From NCBI RefSeq assembly GCF_008033115.1, contig NZ_CP041203.1:1550001-1614000 (forward strand): DNA of 64,000 nucleotides. The letters run 5' to 3'. Shown here one piece after another: positions 1-9,626 of the stretch (positions are counted from its first letter, which is position 1; each line of letters starts with the position of its first letter). This DNA is from Cellulomonas sp. Y8 (GTDB lineage: Bacteria > Actinomycetota > Actinomycetes > Actinomycetales > Cellulomonadaceae). The translations under genes and the position numbers were made by a program. The notes below the pieces were generated by a model. It did no database searches. It was given only the letters and a program-made list of their open reading frames with translations, and was not told the origin of the DNA.

Positions 1-448
1 GGCCGCGGTGCTGCGCCCGACCCGTGAGCTCAAGGCGTTCGCCAAGGTGACGCTGGAGCCGGGCGAGTCCCGCACGCTCCAGTTCACGCTCGACGCCCGC
101 GACCTGTCGTACTGGCACCCGGCGCTGCGCCGCTGGGCCGTCGGCGGCGGACGCACCGTGGTCGAGGTCGGCGCGTCGTCCCGCGACATCCGCGGCACGG
201 CCGAGGTGACGGTCACCGGCGAGTCCCTGCACGGGACGCTCTCGGCGGACTCGACGGTCATTGAGTGGCTGGCCCACCCGCGGGGCGCCGAGCTGCTCGG
301 CGCCGCGTTCGGCGAGGCCACCGCCGCGCTCGACCCGACGATGCTGGCGATGATGGGCGACATGCCGATGCGCGTCGTCGCGAGCTTCGGCATGGGCGGC
401 TTCGACCTGGACGGCCTGGACGCGCTGGTGGCGCGGGCCGCGGCCTGA
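1..448 (+). CDS. GH3 beta-glucosidase, C-terminal part (truncated by the window edge)
   Basis: This is the last ~148 codons of a gene that begins before the window; the frame is open from base 2 to the TGA at 446-448. The segment LRPTRELKAFAKVTLEPGES, followed by a hydrophobic beta-strand pattern, DLSYW and then a VEVGASSRDIR stretch, is the fibronectin type III-like domain that ends many GH3 beta-glucosidases. A further ~75-residue tail, rich in Met and Ala, follows the domain. The catalytic GH3 barrel is outside the window, so substrate cannot be judged. Family knowledge: these enzymes release glucose or other monosaccharides from beta-linked oligosaccharides. No gene overlaps it; it is followed by a repeat-rich 437-bp gap. 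Confidence 0.85.
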   Translation, partial: AAVLRPTRELKAFAKVTLEPGESRTLQFTLDARDLSYWHPALRRWAVGGGRTVVEVGASSRDIRGTAEVTVTGESLHGTLSADSTVIEWLAHPRGAELLGAAFGEATAALDPTMLAMMGDMPMRVVASFGMGGFDLDGLDALVARAAA

Positions 449-545
449 CCCCCGGCGGCGGCGCCGCTCGCCGCACCCGCCCGCGGGCCCGTCGCGCACC
501 TCGCGCGGCGGGCCTGCGGCGCGTCCGGGCCGTCGCCCTCGCCGC

Positions 546-632
546 GCCGCCCTGCCCGCCCGCGCCGCCCTGCCCGCCCGCGCCGCCCTGCCCGCCCGCG
601 CCGCTCTGCCCTCCCGCGCCACCCTGCTCGCC
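546..632. repeat. 18-bp GC tandem repeat, about 4.5 copies
   Basis: The unit GCCGCCCTGCCCGCCCGC is repeated exactly three times (546-563, 564-581, 582-599), then once with changes (600-617) and once partially. It lies in the non-coding gap 449-885 after the GH3 gene. The gap holds this array, a long inverted repeat (630-693), a second short G-rich repeat (691-745), and the ribosome binding site of the next gene at its end; I see no convincing gene in it. Confidence 0.85.
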
Positions 633-693
633 GAGATGGCAACTCTCGGCTGTCCGCGGCCCCACTCGCACAGCCGAGAGTTGCCGTCTCGGC
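630..693. repeat. Long inverted repeat, family A copy 1
   Basis: Two 24-bp arms (630-653 and 670-693) flank a 16-nt loop. The left arm begins GCCGAGATGGCAACTCTC and ends GGCTGT; the right arm is its reverse complement with one G/A difference that would still allow a G-U pair in RNA. Each arm also contains its own small palindrome (CCGAGA-N7-TCTCGG). The same arm recurs at 24470-24533. No T-tract follows. It may act as a factor-independent-like transcription barrier after the GH3 gene, but the sequence sharing suggests a repeat family. Confidence 0.85.
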
Positions 694-745
694 GGAGGGG
701 GGACCGCGCGACGGAGGGGACCGCGCGGCGGAGGGGACCGCGCGC
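691..745. repeat. G-rich 17-19-bp tandem repeat, 3 copies
   Basis: Three near-identical units of the form CGGAGGGGACCGCGCG follow the inverted repeat directly (about 692-710, 712-728, 729-745). Non-coding; function unknown. Confidence 0.7.
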
Positions 746-885
746 GGGGGACATGCGCCGGCGGACGTCGCGCACGTCACGGCGCGGGCGGGTCCTGCGT
801 CCCAGCCCACGCCACGGCAGCGGTGGCAGGCTCGAGGGCACGGGGCCGCGTCCGGCGGTCGCGTCGGGGCGAGAGGGGTTCGGAC

Positions 886-1977
886 ATGGCAGCACCGCGG
901 GTCGTCGTGGTCGGTGGCGGGTACGGCGGGACGCAGGTCGCCTCGCTGCTGGACGGCGTCGCCGACGTCGTCCTCGTGGACCCGAAGGACGCGTTCGTGC
1001 ACGCGGCGGCGGCGCTGCGCGCGGCGGTCGACCCGGCTTGGGAGGACCGCGTGTTCTTCGGCTACGAGCGGCTGCTGGACCGGGGCCTGGTGCTGCGGCA
1101 GCGGGTCGAGCGGGCCACCTCCTCGCAGGTGCGGCTGGCGGACGGCACCACCCTGGACGCGGACTACCTCGTGCTCGCGACGGGCACCGCCTACCCGTTC
1201 CCGGCCAAGTTCATCGAGTCGGAGACGGCGGTCGCACAGGCGCGCCTGGCCCGGATGCGCGAGGGGCTCGCGCGCGCGCAGCGCGTCCTCGTGGTCGGCG
1301 CCGGCGCGGTCGGCCTGGAGCTGGTCGGCGAGCTGCTGGACGCCTACCCGCACCTGTGGATCACCGTGGTGGACCAGGCCGACGACGTGCTGACGACCGA
1401 CGACTACCTGCCGGAGCTGCGCGAGGTGGTGCGTGCGCAGCTCGCCGACCGGGTGGAGCTGGTGCTGGGCTCCCGCCTGGGCTACCTGCCGCCGTCGGAC
1501 GTCGGCGTGCACGAGCCGTTCGTCGTGGAGACCGAGGCCGGCGTCCGCGTCGAGGCGCAGATGTGGTTCCGCTGCTACGGCAACCTGCCGGCGAGCGACT
1601 ACCTGGCGGGCGACCTGCTGGGTGCGCGCAACGGGCTGGGCGAGGTCCGGGTGGACGACACGCTCGCGCTCACCGGGCACCCGACGGTGTTCGCGGTCGG
1701 CGACATCACGGACGTGCCGGAGTCCAAGCGCGCGTCGGCGGCGCGGGCGCACGCCGAGGTGGTGGCCGCGAACATCACGGCGCTGGTCGAGGGCCGGGAG
1801 CCGGCCGCGACCTACCACCCGGCCCCGGAGCGGATCCTGCTGCCGCTGGGCCGCTCCGGCGGCGCGTCGCAGCTCGTCGGCGACGACGGCGTGCGCCGGG
1901 TGGTGGGCGCCGCGGCCACGAGCCGCCTGAAGGGCGAGGACCTCTACGCGTCGCGGGTCGGGGCCCTGTTCGCCTGA
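886..1977 (+). CDS. FAD-dependent pyridine nucleotide oxidoreductase (NDH-2/AIF-like)
   Basis: A 363-residue protein starting at ATG 886 behind GAGAGGGG (871-878). The N terminus VVVVGGGYGGTQVA is an FAD-binding Rossmann motif with the GxGxxG pattern. LVVGAGAVGLELVGEL near residue 140 is the NAD(P)H-binding Rossmann fold, and VFAVGDITDVPESKRA near residue 275 is the second FAD contact. This arrangement matches type II NADH dehydrogenases and the AIF/FSP1-like flavoproteins; at ~360 residues it is closer to the shorter AIF-like group than to classical 400-450-residue Ndh. There is no obvious transmembrane tail. Expected activity is electron transfer from NAD(P)H to a quinone or other acceptor; the physiological acceptor cannot be read from sequence. 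Confidence 0.85.
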   Translation: MAAPRVVVVGGGYGGTQVASLLDGVADVVLVDPKDAFVHAAAALRAAVDPAWEDRVFFGYERLLDRGLVLRQRVERATSSQVRLADGTTLDADYLVLATGTAYPFPAKFIESETAVAQARLARMREGLARAQRVLVVGAGAVGLELVGELLDAYPHLWITVVDQADDVLTTDDYLPELREVVRAQLADRVELVLGSRLGYLPPSDVGVHEPFVVETEAGVRVEAQMWFRCYGNLPASDYLAGDLLGARNGLGEVRVDDTLALTGHPTVFAVGDITDVPESKRASAARAHAEVVAANITALVEGREPAATYHPAPERILLPLGRSGGASQLVGDDGVRRVVGAAATSRLKGEDLYASRVGALFA

Positions 1978-1987
1978 GCGCGGTCAA

Positions 1988-2053
1988 CCCCGCGCGGCCG
2001 GCCCCGCGCGGCCGGCCCCGCGCGGCCGGCCCCGCGCGGTCAGCCCCGCGCGG
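1988..2053. repeat. 14-bp tandem repeat overlapping the dedA stop codon
   Basis: The unit CCCCGCGCGGCCGG is repeated three times exactly, a fourth time with TCAG at its end, and a fifth time partially (1988-2053). The fourth copy supplies the minus-strand stop codon (2040-2042) of the DedA gene, so the last residues of that protein (AARG) are encoded by the array. The repeat sits between convergent genes. Each unit contains CCGCGCGG and can fold on itself. Confidence 0.8.
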
Positions 2054-2717
2054 CGGCCCGGCGGCGGCGCAGGCGGGTCCAGACGAACCGCACGACCACG
2101 ATCACGATCGCCGCGTACACGGCATAGTTGATGTAGTCCGAGTAGTGCCCGACGTCCTGCCACTGCGAGCCGAGCAGGTAGCCGCCGACGATGAGCAGGC
2201 TGTTCCAGACGGCGCTGCCGATCGCCGTGTACAGCAGGAACCGGACCTGGGGCATCCGCTCCAGGCCGGCCGGGATCGACACCAGCGAGCGGACGATCGG
2301 CACGCACCGCCCGATCAGCACCGCGGCGCCGCCGTGCCGGTCGAACCAGGCCTCGGCCTTGTCGAGGTCCTCGACCTCCATCAGCGGGATCCGCTCGAGC
2401 CAGCGGCGCAGCCGGGCGCGCCCGAACCAGGCGCCGAGGCCGTAGAGGATCCAGGCGCCCGCCACCGCGCCGAGCGTGGCGGCGACGATCGCCCACGCCA
2501 GGTTCATCTCCCCCTGGCTGGCGACGTAACCCGCGACGGGCAGCACGACCTCGGACGGGATGGGCGGGAACAGGTTCTCCAGCGCGACGACCAGGCCCAC
2601 CCCGGCCGGGCCGAGCGCCTCGATCACGCCCACCACCCAGCCGGCCAGACCGGTGAGCTCGGGCGCTGCGTCGGAGGCGGCGGGGACGCCGGCGGCCAGG
2701 GCGAGGGTCGCGTTCAT
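2040..2717 (-). CDS. DedA family membrane protein
   Basis: A 225-residue integral membrane protein. The signature ALENLFPPIPSEVVLPVAGY, near residues 45-64, is the DedA/SNARE-associated-domain entry motif. GRCVPIVRSLVSIPAG, near residues 140-155, is the conserved Arg-containing motif of the family. About five hydrophobic segments are visible. Family knowledge: DedA proteins act in phospholipid flipping, membrane homeostasis and proton-dependent physiology; individual substrates are mostly unassigned. The gene lies downstream of clpB on the same strand with a ~200-bp gap and its own start at ATG 2717. The C terminus is Arg/Ala-rich and is partly encoded by a tandem repeat. Confidence 0.9.
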   Translation of the reverse strand: MNATLALAAGVPAASDAAPELTGLAGWVVGVIEALGPAGVGLVVALENLFPPIPSEVVLPVAGYVASQGEMNLAWAIVAATLGAVAGAWILYGLGAWFGRARLRRWLERIPLMEVEDLDKAEAWFDRHGGAAVLIGRCVPIVRSLVSIPAGLERMPQVRFLLYTAIGSAVWNSLLIVGGYLLGSQWQDVGHYSDYINYAVYAAIVIVVVRFVWTRLRRRRAAARG

Positions 2718-2773
2718 CGCGGTCGATCGTCGCACGCGACCTCGCCCGCGGCCTGCGAGGACGGCGGCCGGGC

Positions 2774-2806
2774 GTGCGAGGCGCACAGGTCCTGCACACC
2801 TCGCAC
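2774..2806 (-). terminator. Possible hairpin terminator after clpB
   Basis: An inverted repeat GTGCGAGG (2774-2781) / CCTCGCAC (2799-2806) lies about 110 bp past the clpB stop and before the dedA start on the same strand. There is no clear U-tract, so it is only a candidate terminator separating the two genes. Confidence 0.45.
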
Positions 2807-2917
2807 ACCGGACATCGCGGACATGCGTCGCCGAGCGCGGTCGTCCGCGCCGGGCGCGGCAGCTCCTGCCCCCGCGCTCGGCGCGACGGACCGCGGTCGG
2901 CGCCGCACCGCCCGTGG

Positions 2918-5518
<2,601 letters not shown>

Positions 5519-5626
5519 CGTCCCCTCCGTGCGTCCGGGTCGCGCGCGACCGGTCGGCCGCGCGCGTGGTCGAGCGTGCGTGTCGCCCCGCGGCTCCGCG
5601 CGGGACGTCCGGTGCAACGCCGAGCA

Positions 5627-5649
5627 AGTTGAGCCTATTCCGCTCAACT
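5627..5649 (-). promoter_or_regulatory. HAIR-like HspR operator upstream of clpB
   Basis: AGTTGAGC (5627-5634), a 7-nt spacer and GCTCAACT (5642-5649) form a perfect 8-bp inverted repeat. The HspR-associated inverted repeat known from Streptomyces and Mycobacterium is CTTGAGT-N7-ACTCAAG; the geometry and the TTGAG/CTCAA core match here. It lies 109 bp before the clpB start codon on the same strand. By analogy it would repress clpB until heat shock. hspR itself is not in the window. Confidence 0.75.
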
Positions 5650-5851
5650 CTGCGCGTCGAGCCGGACCGGAACGAGGCGGGCCCACTTCCCCACGCGGCG
5701 ACACGGGGCTCGACCGCACGGGTGACGTCGGGTCATAGCAGCGCGTGACTCTGACCCTCGTCACCACGCGTTGTGACCGGCTTCACGCCCCCGACTCCCG
5801 TACGACACATCCGCGCAACGCGCGACACGCGCGCTGACCTGCGACGCTGTT

Positions 5852-5880
5852 GAAGCGCTTCCCTGTTCCGGACATGTCCG
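5852..5880 (+). promoter_or_regulatory. Two adjacent perfect palindromes in the clpB / GT2 intergenic region
   Basis: GAAGCGCTTC (5852-5861) and CGGACATGTCCG (5869-5880) are perfect palindromes 7 bp apart. They sit in the 697-bp divergent gap between clpB and the polysaccharide synthase. The first resembles the core of LacI-type sugar-regulator operators; the second has no family I can name. The rest of the gap (5650-5850 and 5947-6200) shows no gene and no riboswitch that I recognise. Confidence 0.45.
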
Positions 5881-5930
5881 ACTTGCACGACTGTGATCTG
5901 CGCATTTGCGGGCAATCCGGACACGTTAGC

Positions 5931-5946
5931 TGTGATCCATCTCACA
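5931..5946 (+). promoter_or_regulatory. Perfect CRP/GlxR-type site
   Basis: TGTGATCCATCTCACA is a perfect match to the TGTGA-N6-TCACA consensus of the CRP family, which in Actinobacteria includes GlxR and Crp. It is 270 bp upstream of the GT2 start at 6216, the head of the exopolysaccharide operon. The regulator is not in the window. Whether it activates or represses cannot be told without a mapped start site. Confidence 0.7.
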
Positions 5947-6215
5947 AACTGTGCCCGAATTGCCGGGTGCGAGTTGCGCGACGGGTACCGCGTCCAACAC
6001 GCTGGGCCCACTCGAGGCCGGGAGCACAACCGGCGCACAGACTCACCCGATCGTCTCGTCTCCGCCCGTCCGAACGGGTGACACCACGTCCTCGTCTGCC
6101 CCCCACTCCAGTCACAGAGGCCGACGCCTCCCGACCGGGACAGCGCATCCCGACCCCGTTCTCCGCCGCGTCACCGTCGCCGCCGGCACCCTCCCGACCG
6201 ACGCCGAGGTGAGCG

Positions 6216-7865
6216 ATGTTCATCTTCATCCTGCAGATCCGGCACATGCTCGACGAGCAAGCCGAGCTGTACCTGTTCACGATCTTCTCCGGGCTCGTCT
6301 GGGCCCTGTGGCTGCTCAAGGTGGGCCTGTCCCGCCGGTACCGCCCGTGGACCGAGGAGCACCACGAGACGACGAGCGTGATCGTCCCCGTGGTCGACGA
6401 GCCGCTCGACCTGTTCCGCGACGTGCTGACCCGGGTGACCGAGCAGCGCCCCGACGAGGTCATCGTCGTCATCAACGGCGCGCGCAACCCCGGGCTCGAG
6501 GCCGTGTGCGAGGAGTTCGCACCGCTCGTCCGCTGGGTGCACACCCCGATCCCGGGCAAGCGCAACGCCGTCAAGATCGGCACCGAGATGTCGAAGTACG
6601 ACATCACCGTGCTGCTCGACTCCGACACGGTGTGGACGCCGGGCACGCTGCCCGAGCTGATCAAGCCGTTCAAGGACACGAACGTCGGCGGCGTCACCAC
6701 CCGCCAGCGCATCCTCGAGCCGACCCGCTCCTGGATCACCCGCTGGGCGGACTGGCTGGAGAACTCGCGCTCGCTCTACTCGATGCCCGCGCAGTCGGTG
6801 CTCGGCCAGGTCGGCTGCCTCCCGGGGCGCACGATCGCGTTCCGCCGGCACATCCTCATCGACGTCATGGACGACTTCATGACCCAGCGGTTCATGGGCG
6901 TCTTCCTCGAGGTCTCCGACGACCGCACGCTGACGAACCTCACCCTCAAGCAGGGCTACCGGACCGTCTACCAGCACACGAGCCTCGTCTACACCGACGC
7001 CCCGCTGCAGGTGAAGAAGCTGTTCAAGCAGCAGCTCCGCTGGGCCCGCGGGTCGCAGTACAACACGCTGCGGATGCTGCCCTGGATGCTCGGGCACGCG
7101 CCGATCCTGGCGATCTTCTTCCTGACCGACATCCTGCTGCCGTTCCTGCTCGTCGGGACGATCGCGGGCTGGGTCTACCGCTCGGTGAGCGGCACGGGCG
7201 TCAACCTCTACGAGGCGATGCTCGAGACCTACGGCGCCCAGGCCGGCTGGTTCTGGGTCATCGCCCTGATGGTCGTGTCCTCCGTGCTGTCGATGGCGAT
7301 CCGGCAGATACGGCACCTGCAGGAGGTCCCGAGCGACTTCTTCCGGCTGCCGATCTTCATCATCGTCTCGACGTTCTTCCTCATGCCGGTCCGGCTGCTC
7401 GGCTTCCTCCGCATGGCGCACGCCTCCGGCTGGGGCACCCGAGCCGGTGCGTACGCCGGCGGCGACCCGGGTCAGGGTGGCGCGGAGGAGGCCCCGCAGC
7501 CCGGCACGCTCGAGGCCGAGCTCGGCCTGATCGCCGACACGGCGCCGGTGGACGTCGTCGACCGCGGCGGCTTCCCGACCCAGCGCGACCACGCCACCGA
7601 CCCGGGCGCGTACGGCGAGCCCGTGCACGCGGTCGCCGGGCACGCCCCTCTGGAGGCCGGCGCCGCCGCGCCCGCCCCGACCACCGCCGCGCCGGTCCCT
7701 GCCGCGCACACCGCGGTCGCCACCGTGGCCGCCCCCGAGAGCTCGCGCCGGCACGCCCGTGCCGCCGCGCCCGCCCCCGCCCGCCGGCGGCTCAACCCGC
7801 TCGCGGCGATCCCCTACGTGATCGCCGTGGTCCTGTTCGCCCTGGAGGCCCTCCTCTATGTCTGA
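6216..7865 (+). CDS. Membrane GT2 polysaccharide synthase (hyaluronan/cellulose-synthase-like)
   Basis: A 549-residue processive glycosyltransferase, starting at ATG 6216 behind GAGGTGAG. An N-terminal membrane segment (residues ~18-38) is followed by the GT2 domain: SVIVPVVDE, the DSD motif at D135/D137 for the nucleotide sugar, a VSDD motif for the acceptor side, and QQLRW at 272-276, the Q(Q/R)xRW motif of processive synthases. Several C-terminal membrane segments follow, then an Ala/Pro-rich cytosolic stretch (~residues 430-525) and a last hydrophobic helix. This plan fits an enzyme that polymerises and exports a beta-linked polymer at the membrane. It overlaps the next gene by 8 bp, and UDP-glucose dehydrogenase follows, so the polymer probably contains glucuronic acid. 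PilZ is absent. Confidence 0.88.
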   Translation: MFIFILQIRHMLDEQAELYLFTIFSGLVWALWLLKVGLSRRYRPWTEEHHETTSVIVPVVDEPLDLFRDVLTRVTEQRPDEVIVVINGARNPGLEAVCEEFAPLVRWVHTPIPGKRNAVKIGTEMSKYDITVLLDSDTVWTPGTLPELIKPFKDTNVGGVTTRQRILEPTRSWITRWADWLENSRSLYSMPAQSVLGQVGCLPGRTIAFRRHILIDVMDDFMTQRFMGVFLEVSDDRTLTNLTLKQGYRTVYQHTSLVYTDAPLQVKKLFKQQLRWARGSQYNTLRMLPWMLGHAPILAIFFLTDILLPFLLVGTIAGWVYRSVSGTGVNLYEAMLETYGAQAGWFWVIALMVVSSVLSMAIRQIRHLQEVPSDFFRLPIFIIVSTFFLMPVRLLGFLRMAHASGWGTRAGAYAGGDPGQGGAEEAPQPGTLEAELGLIADTAPVDVVDRGGFPTQRDHATDPGAYGEPVHAVAGHAPLEAGAAAPAPTTAAPVPAAHTAVATVAAPESSRRHARAAAPAPARRRLNPLAAIPYVIAVVLFALEALLYV

Positions 7866-9570
7866 CGCACCGATCACGCCCAGCGGCAAGCACTGGTGGG
7901 CCCCGACGATGGGCCGGATGACCGTCCGCGCCCGCGTCGCGACCGCCGTCATCGTGCTGGCCCTCGTGGCCGTCACCGCCGTCGTGTGGAACCTGCCGAC
8001 GGTCTCCTCGATCGTCAACGCCCAGGCCGACGAGCCGACCGCCGCCGAGCTCGCGCTCCAGCAGCGGAACGCCGAGCTCGAGGGCCAGCTCCAGTCCAGC
8101 CGCGCGCAGGCCGACGCCCTGCGCGAGGTCCTCGGCGACGAGCAGGCCGCGCGCAAGAAGGGCGAGGAGTCCGCCGCGCAGAACCAGGCGCAGCGCGAGG
8201 CCGAGGCCGCCGCGGCGGCCGAGGCGGACCAGAAGGCGACCTCCGGGTCGTCGAGGTCGGGCTCCTCGAAGTCGTCCGGCTCCTCGTCCCGGTCGGGCCG
8301 TGGCGGCACGGCGGCGGCGGCCGGCTCCGGCGCGGCGAACCCCAGCACCCCGCGCCCGGACAACCCGAGCACCCCCGCCGCGCCCACCAGGCCGACCGCC
8401 CCGAGCAAGGCGGCGCTGGTGAACCCGACCAGCCGCTACTTCGGCATGTACACCGAGCAGGCCCCGTTCAACTGGGCCACGTTCGACGACGCGGCGGACG
8501 AGGTGGGCCGCCAGCAGTCGATGGTCGGCTTCTTCGGCGGCTGGGACGAGGCCTACCGCGCCAACGCGGTGACCCGGGCCTGGCAGCGCGGCATGCTCCC
8601 GATGCTCACCTGGGAGTCCCGGCCGATCGCGTCCGGCAACGACGTGGTCGACGAGCCGGACTACACCCTGCCGAAGATCATCGCCGGCGACTTCGACGCC
8701 TACCTCACCCAGTACGCGAAGGACATCGCGTCGACCGGGCTGCCGCTCGCCATCCGCCTGGACCACGAGATGAACGGCGTCTGGTACCCGTGGGCCGAGC
8801 AGACCGGCTCGGGCGCCCCCATCAACGGCAACGGCGTCGGCGACTACGTGAAGATGTGGCAGCACGTCCACGACGTCTTCGAGGCGAACGGCGCGAACCA
8901 GTACGTCATCTGGGTGTGGGCGCCGAACATCGTCAACAACCTGCCGGCCGCCAACCAGAGCACCGACTTCCTGCGGGCGCTCTACCCCGGCGACGCGTAC
9001 GTGGACTGGGTCGGCGTCTCCGGCTACCAGCGGCCCCCGTACAAGTCGGACAACGACGCGACCTTCGGGTACACGTTCGACCGGACGCTGAACCAGCTCC
9101 GGGAGATCACGGACAAGAAGATCCTGCTCGCCGAGGTCGGCGCGTCCGAGGTCGGCGGCACCAAGCCCGCCTGGGTGAAGTCGTTCTTCGAGGGCTTCGA
9201 CCCCGGCCGCAACGACGACGTGATCGGGTTCGCCTGGTTCAACCTCGCGGTGACGACCTACGTCGACGGGCAGCTCGCCACGAACGACTGGCGGGTGGAC
9301 TCCCGGGCCAACAGCCTCGAGGCATTCCGCACCGGGCTGGCCGGCACCGCGCGCAACTTCGGCGGGACGGTGCTGGCCACCGCACCGGCCGCGACCGCCG
9401 CGGCGCCGGCGGCGGAGGAGCCCGCGGCCGCCGCCGCACCCGCTCCGACCGCGTCGCCGTCCCCGGCACCGACCGCCGGCCCGGCGCCGACCGCCTCGCC
9501 GAGCCCCGCGCCGTCGCCGTCGCCCAGCGCGACCGCCTCGCCCACCCCGACCCCGGCGGCGACCCCGTGA
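7858..9570 (+). CDS. Membrane-anchored GH26-type glycanase
   Basis: A 570-residue protein starting inside the end of the GT2 gene (ATGTCTGA overlap), so translation is probably coupled. It has a short cytosolic N terminus, one membrane helix (~residues 24-45), a coiled-coil stalk rich in Ala/Glu/Gln (~58-130), a Ser/Gly linker, and a GH26-like catalytic barrel (~190-500). The likely acid/base is E304 in RLDHEMNG and the nucleophile E426 in ILLAEVGAS, in the usual GH26 order. The C-terminal 70 residues are a Pro/Ala/Ser/Thr-rich low-complexity tail. Glycanases encoded with synthases often trim or release the nascent polymer; that role is inferred. Family GH26 is best known for beta-mannanases and beta-1,3-1,4-glucanases. 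Confidence 0.85.
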   Translation: MSDAPITPSGKHWWAPTMGRMTVRARVATAVIVLALVAVTAVVWNLPTVSSIVNAQADEPTAAELALQQRNAELEGQLQSSRAQADALREVLGDEQAARKKGEESAAQNQAQREAEAAAAAEADQKATSGSSRSGSSKSSGSSSRSGRGGTAAAAGSGAANPSTPRPDNPSTPAAPTRPTAPSKAALVNPTSRYFGMYTEQAPFNWATFDDAADEVGRQQSMVGFFGGWDEAYRANAVTRAWQRGMLPMLTWESRPIASGNDVVDEPDYTLPKIIAGDFDAYLTQYAKDIASTGLPLAIRLDHEMNGVWYPWAEQTGSGAPINGNGVGDYVKMWQHVHDVFEANGANQYVIWVWAPNIVNNLPAANQSTDFLRALYPGDAYVDWVGVSGYQRPPYKSDNDATFGYTFDRTLNQLREITDKKILLAEVGASEVGGTKPAWVKSFFEGFDPGRNDDVIGFAWFNLAVTTYVDGQLATNDWRVDSRANSLEAFRTGLAGTARNFGGTVLATAPAATAAAPAAEEPAAAAAPAPTASPSPAPTAGPAPTASPSPAPSPSPSATASPTPTPAATP

Positions 9571-9626
9571 CCGCCTGCCGGACCCGCACTCCCCGCCACC
9601 CGCGCCCCACCGTGAGGAGCACTGCC

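Noticed and set aside
546..632. Direct repeats that might be a CRISPR array
   Set aside because: Units are 18 bp and contiguous with no unique spacers, and no cas genes are near; it is a simple GC-rich tandem repeat.
630..693. Ordinary intrinsic terminators as the full explanation of the long inverted repeats
   Set aside because: None has a U-tract, pairs of loci share arm sequence, and one copy lies between divergent promoters. Termination may be a side effect but does not explain the sequence sharing.
5650..6215. Possible riboswitch (c-di-AMP or c-di-GMP type) before the GT2 gene
   Set aside because: I looked for the conserved cores of these classes and did not find them; only palindromic protein-binding-like sites are visible.
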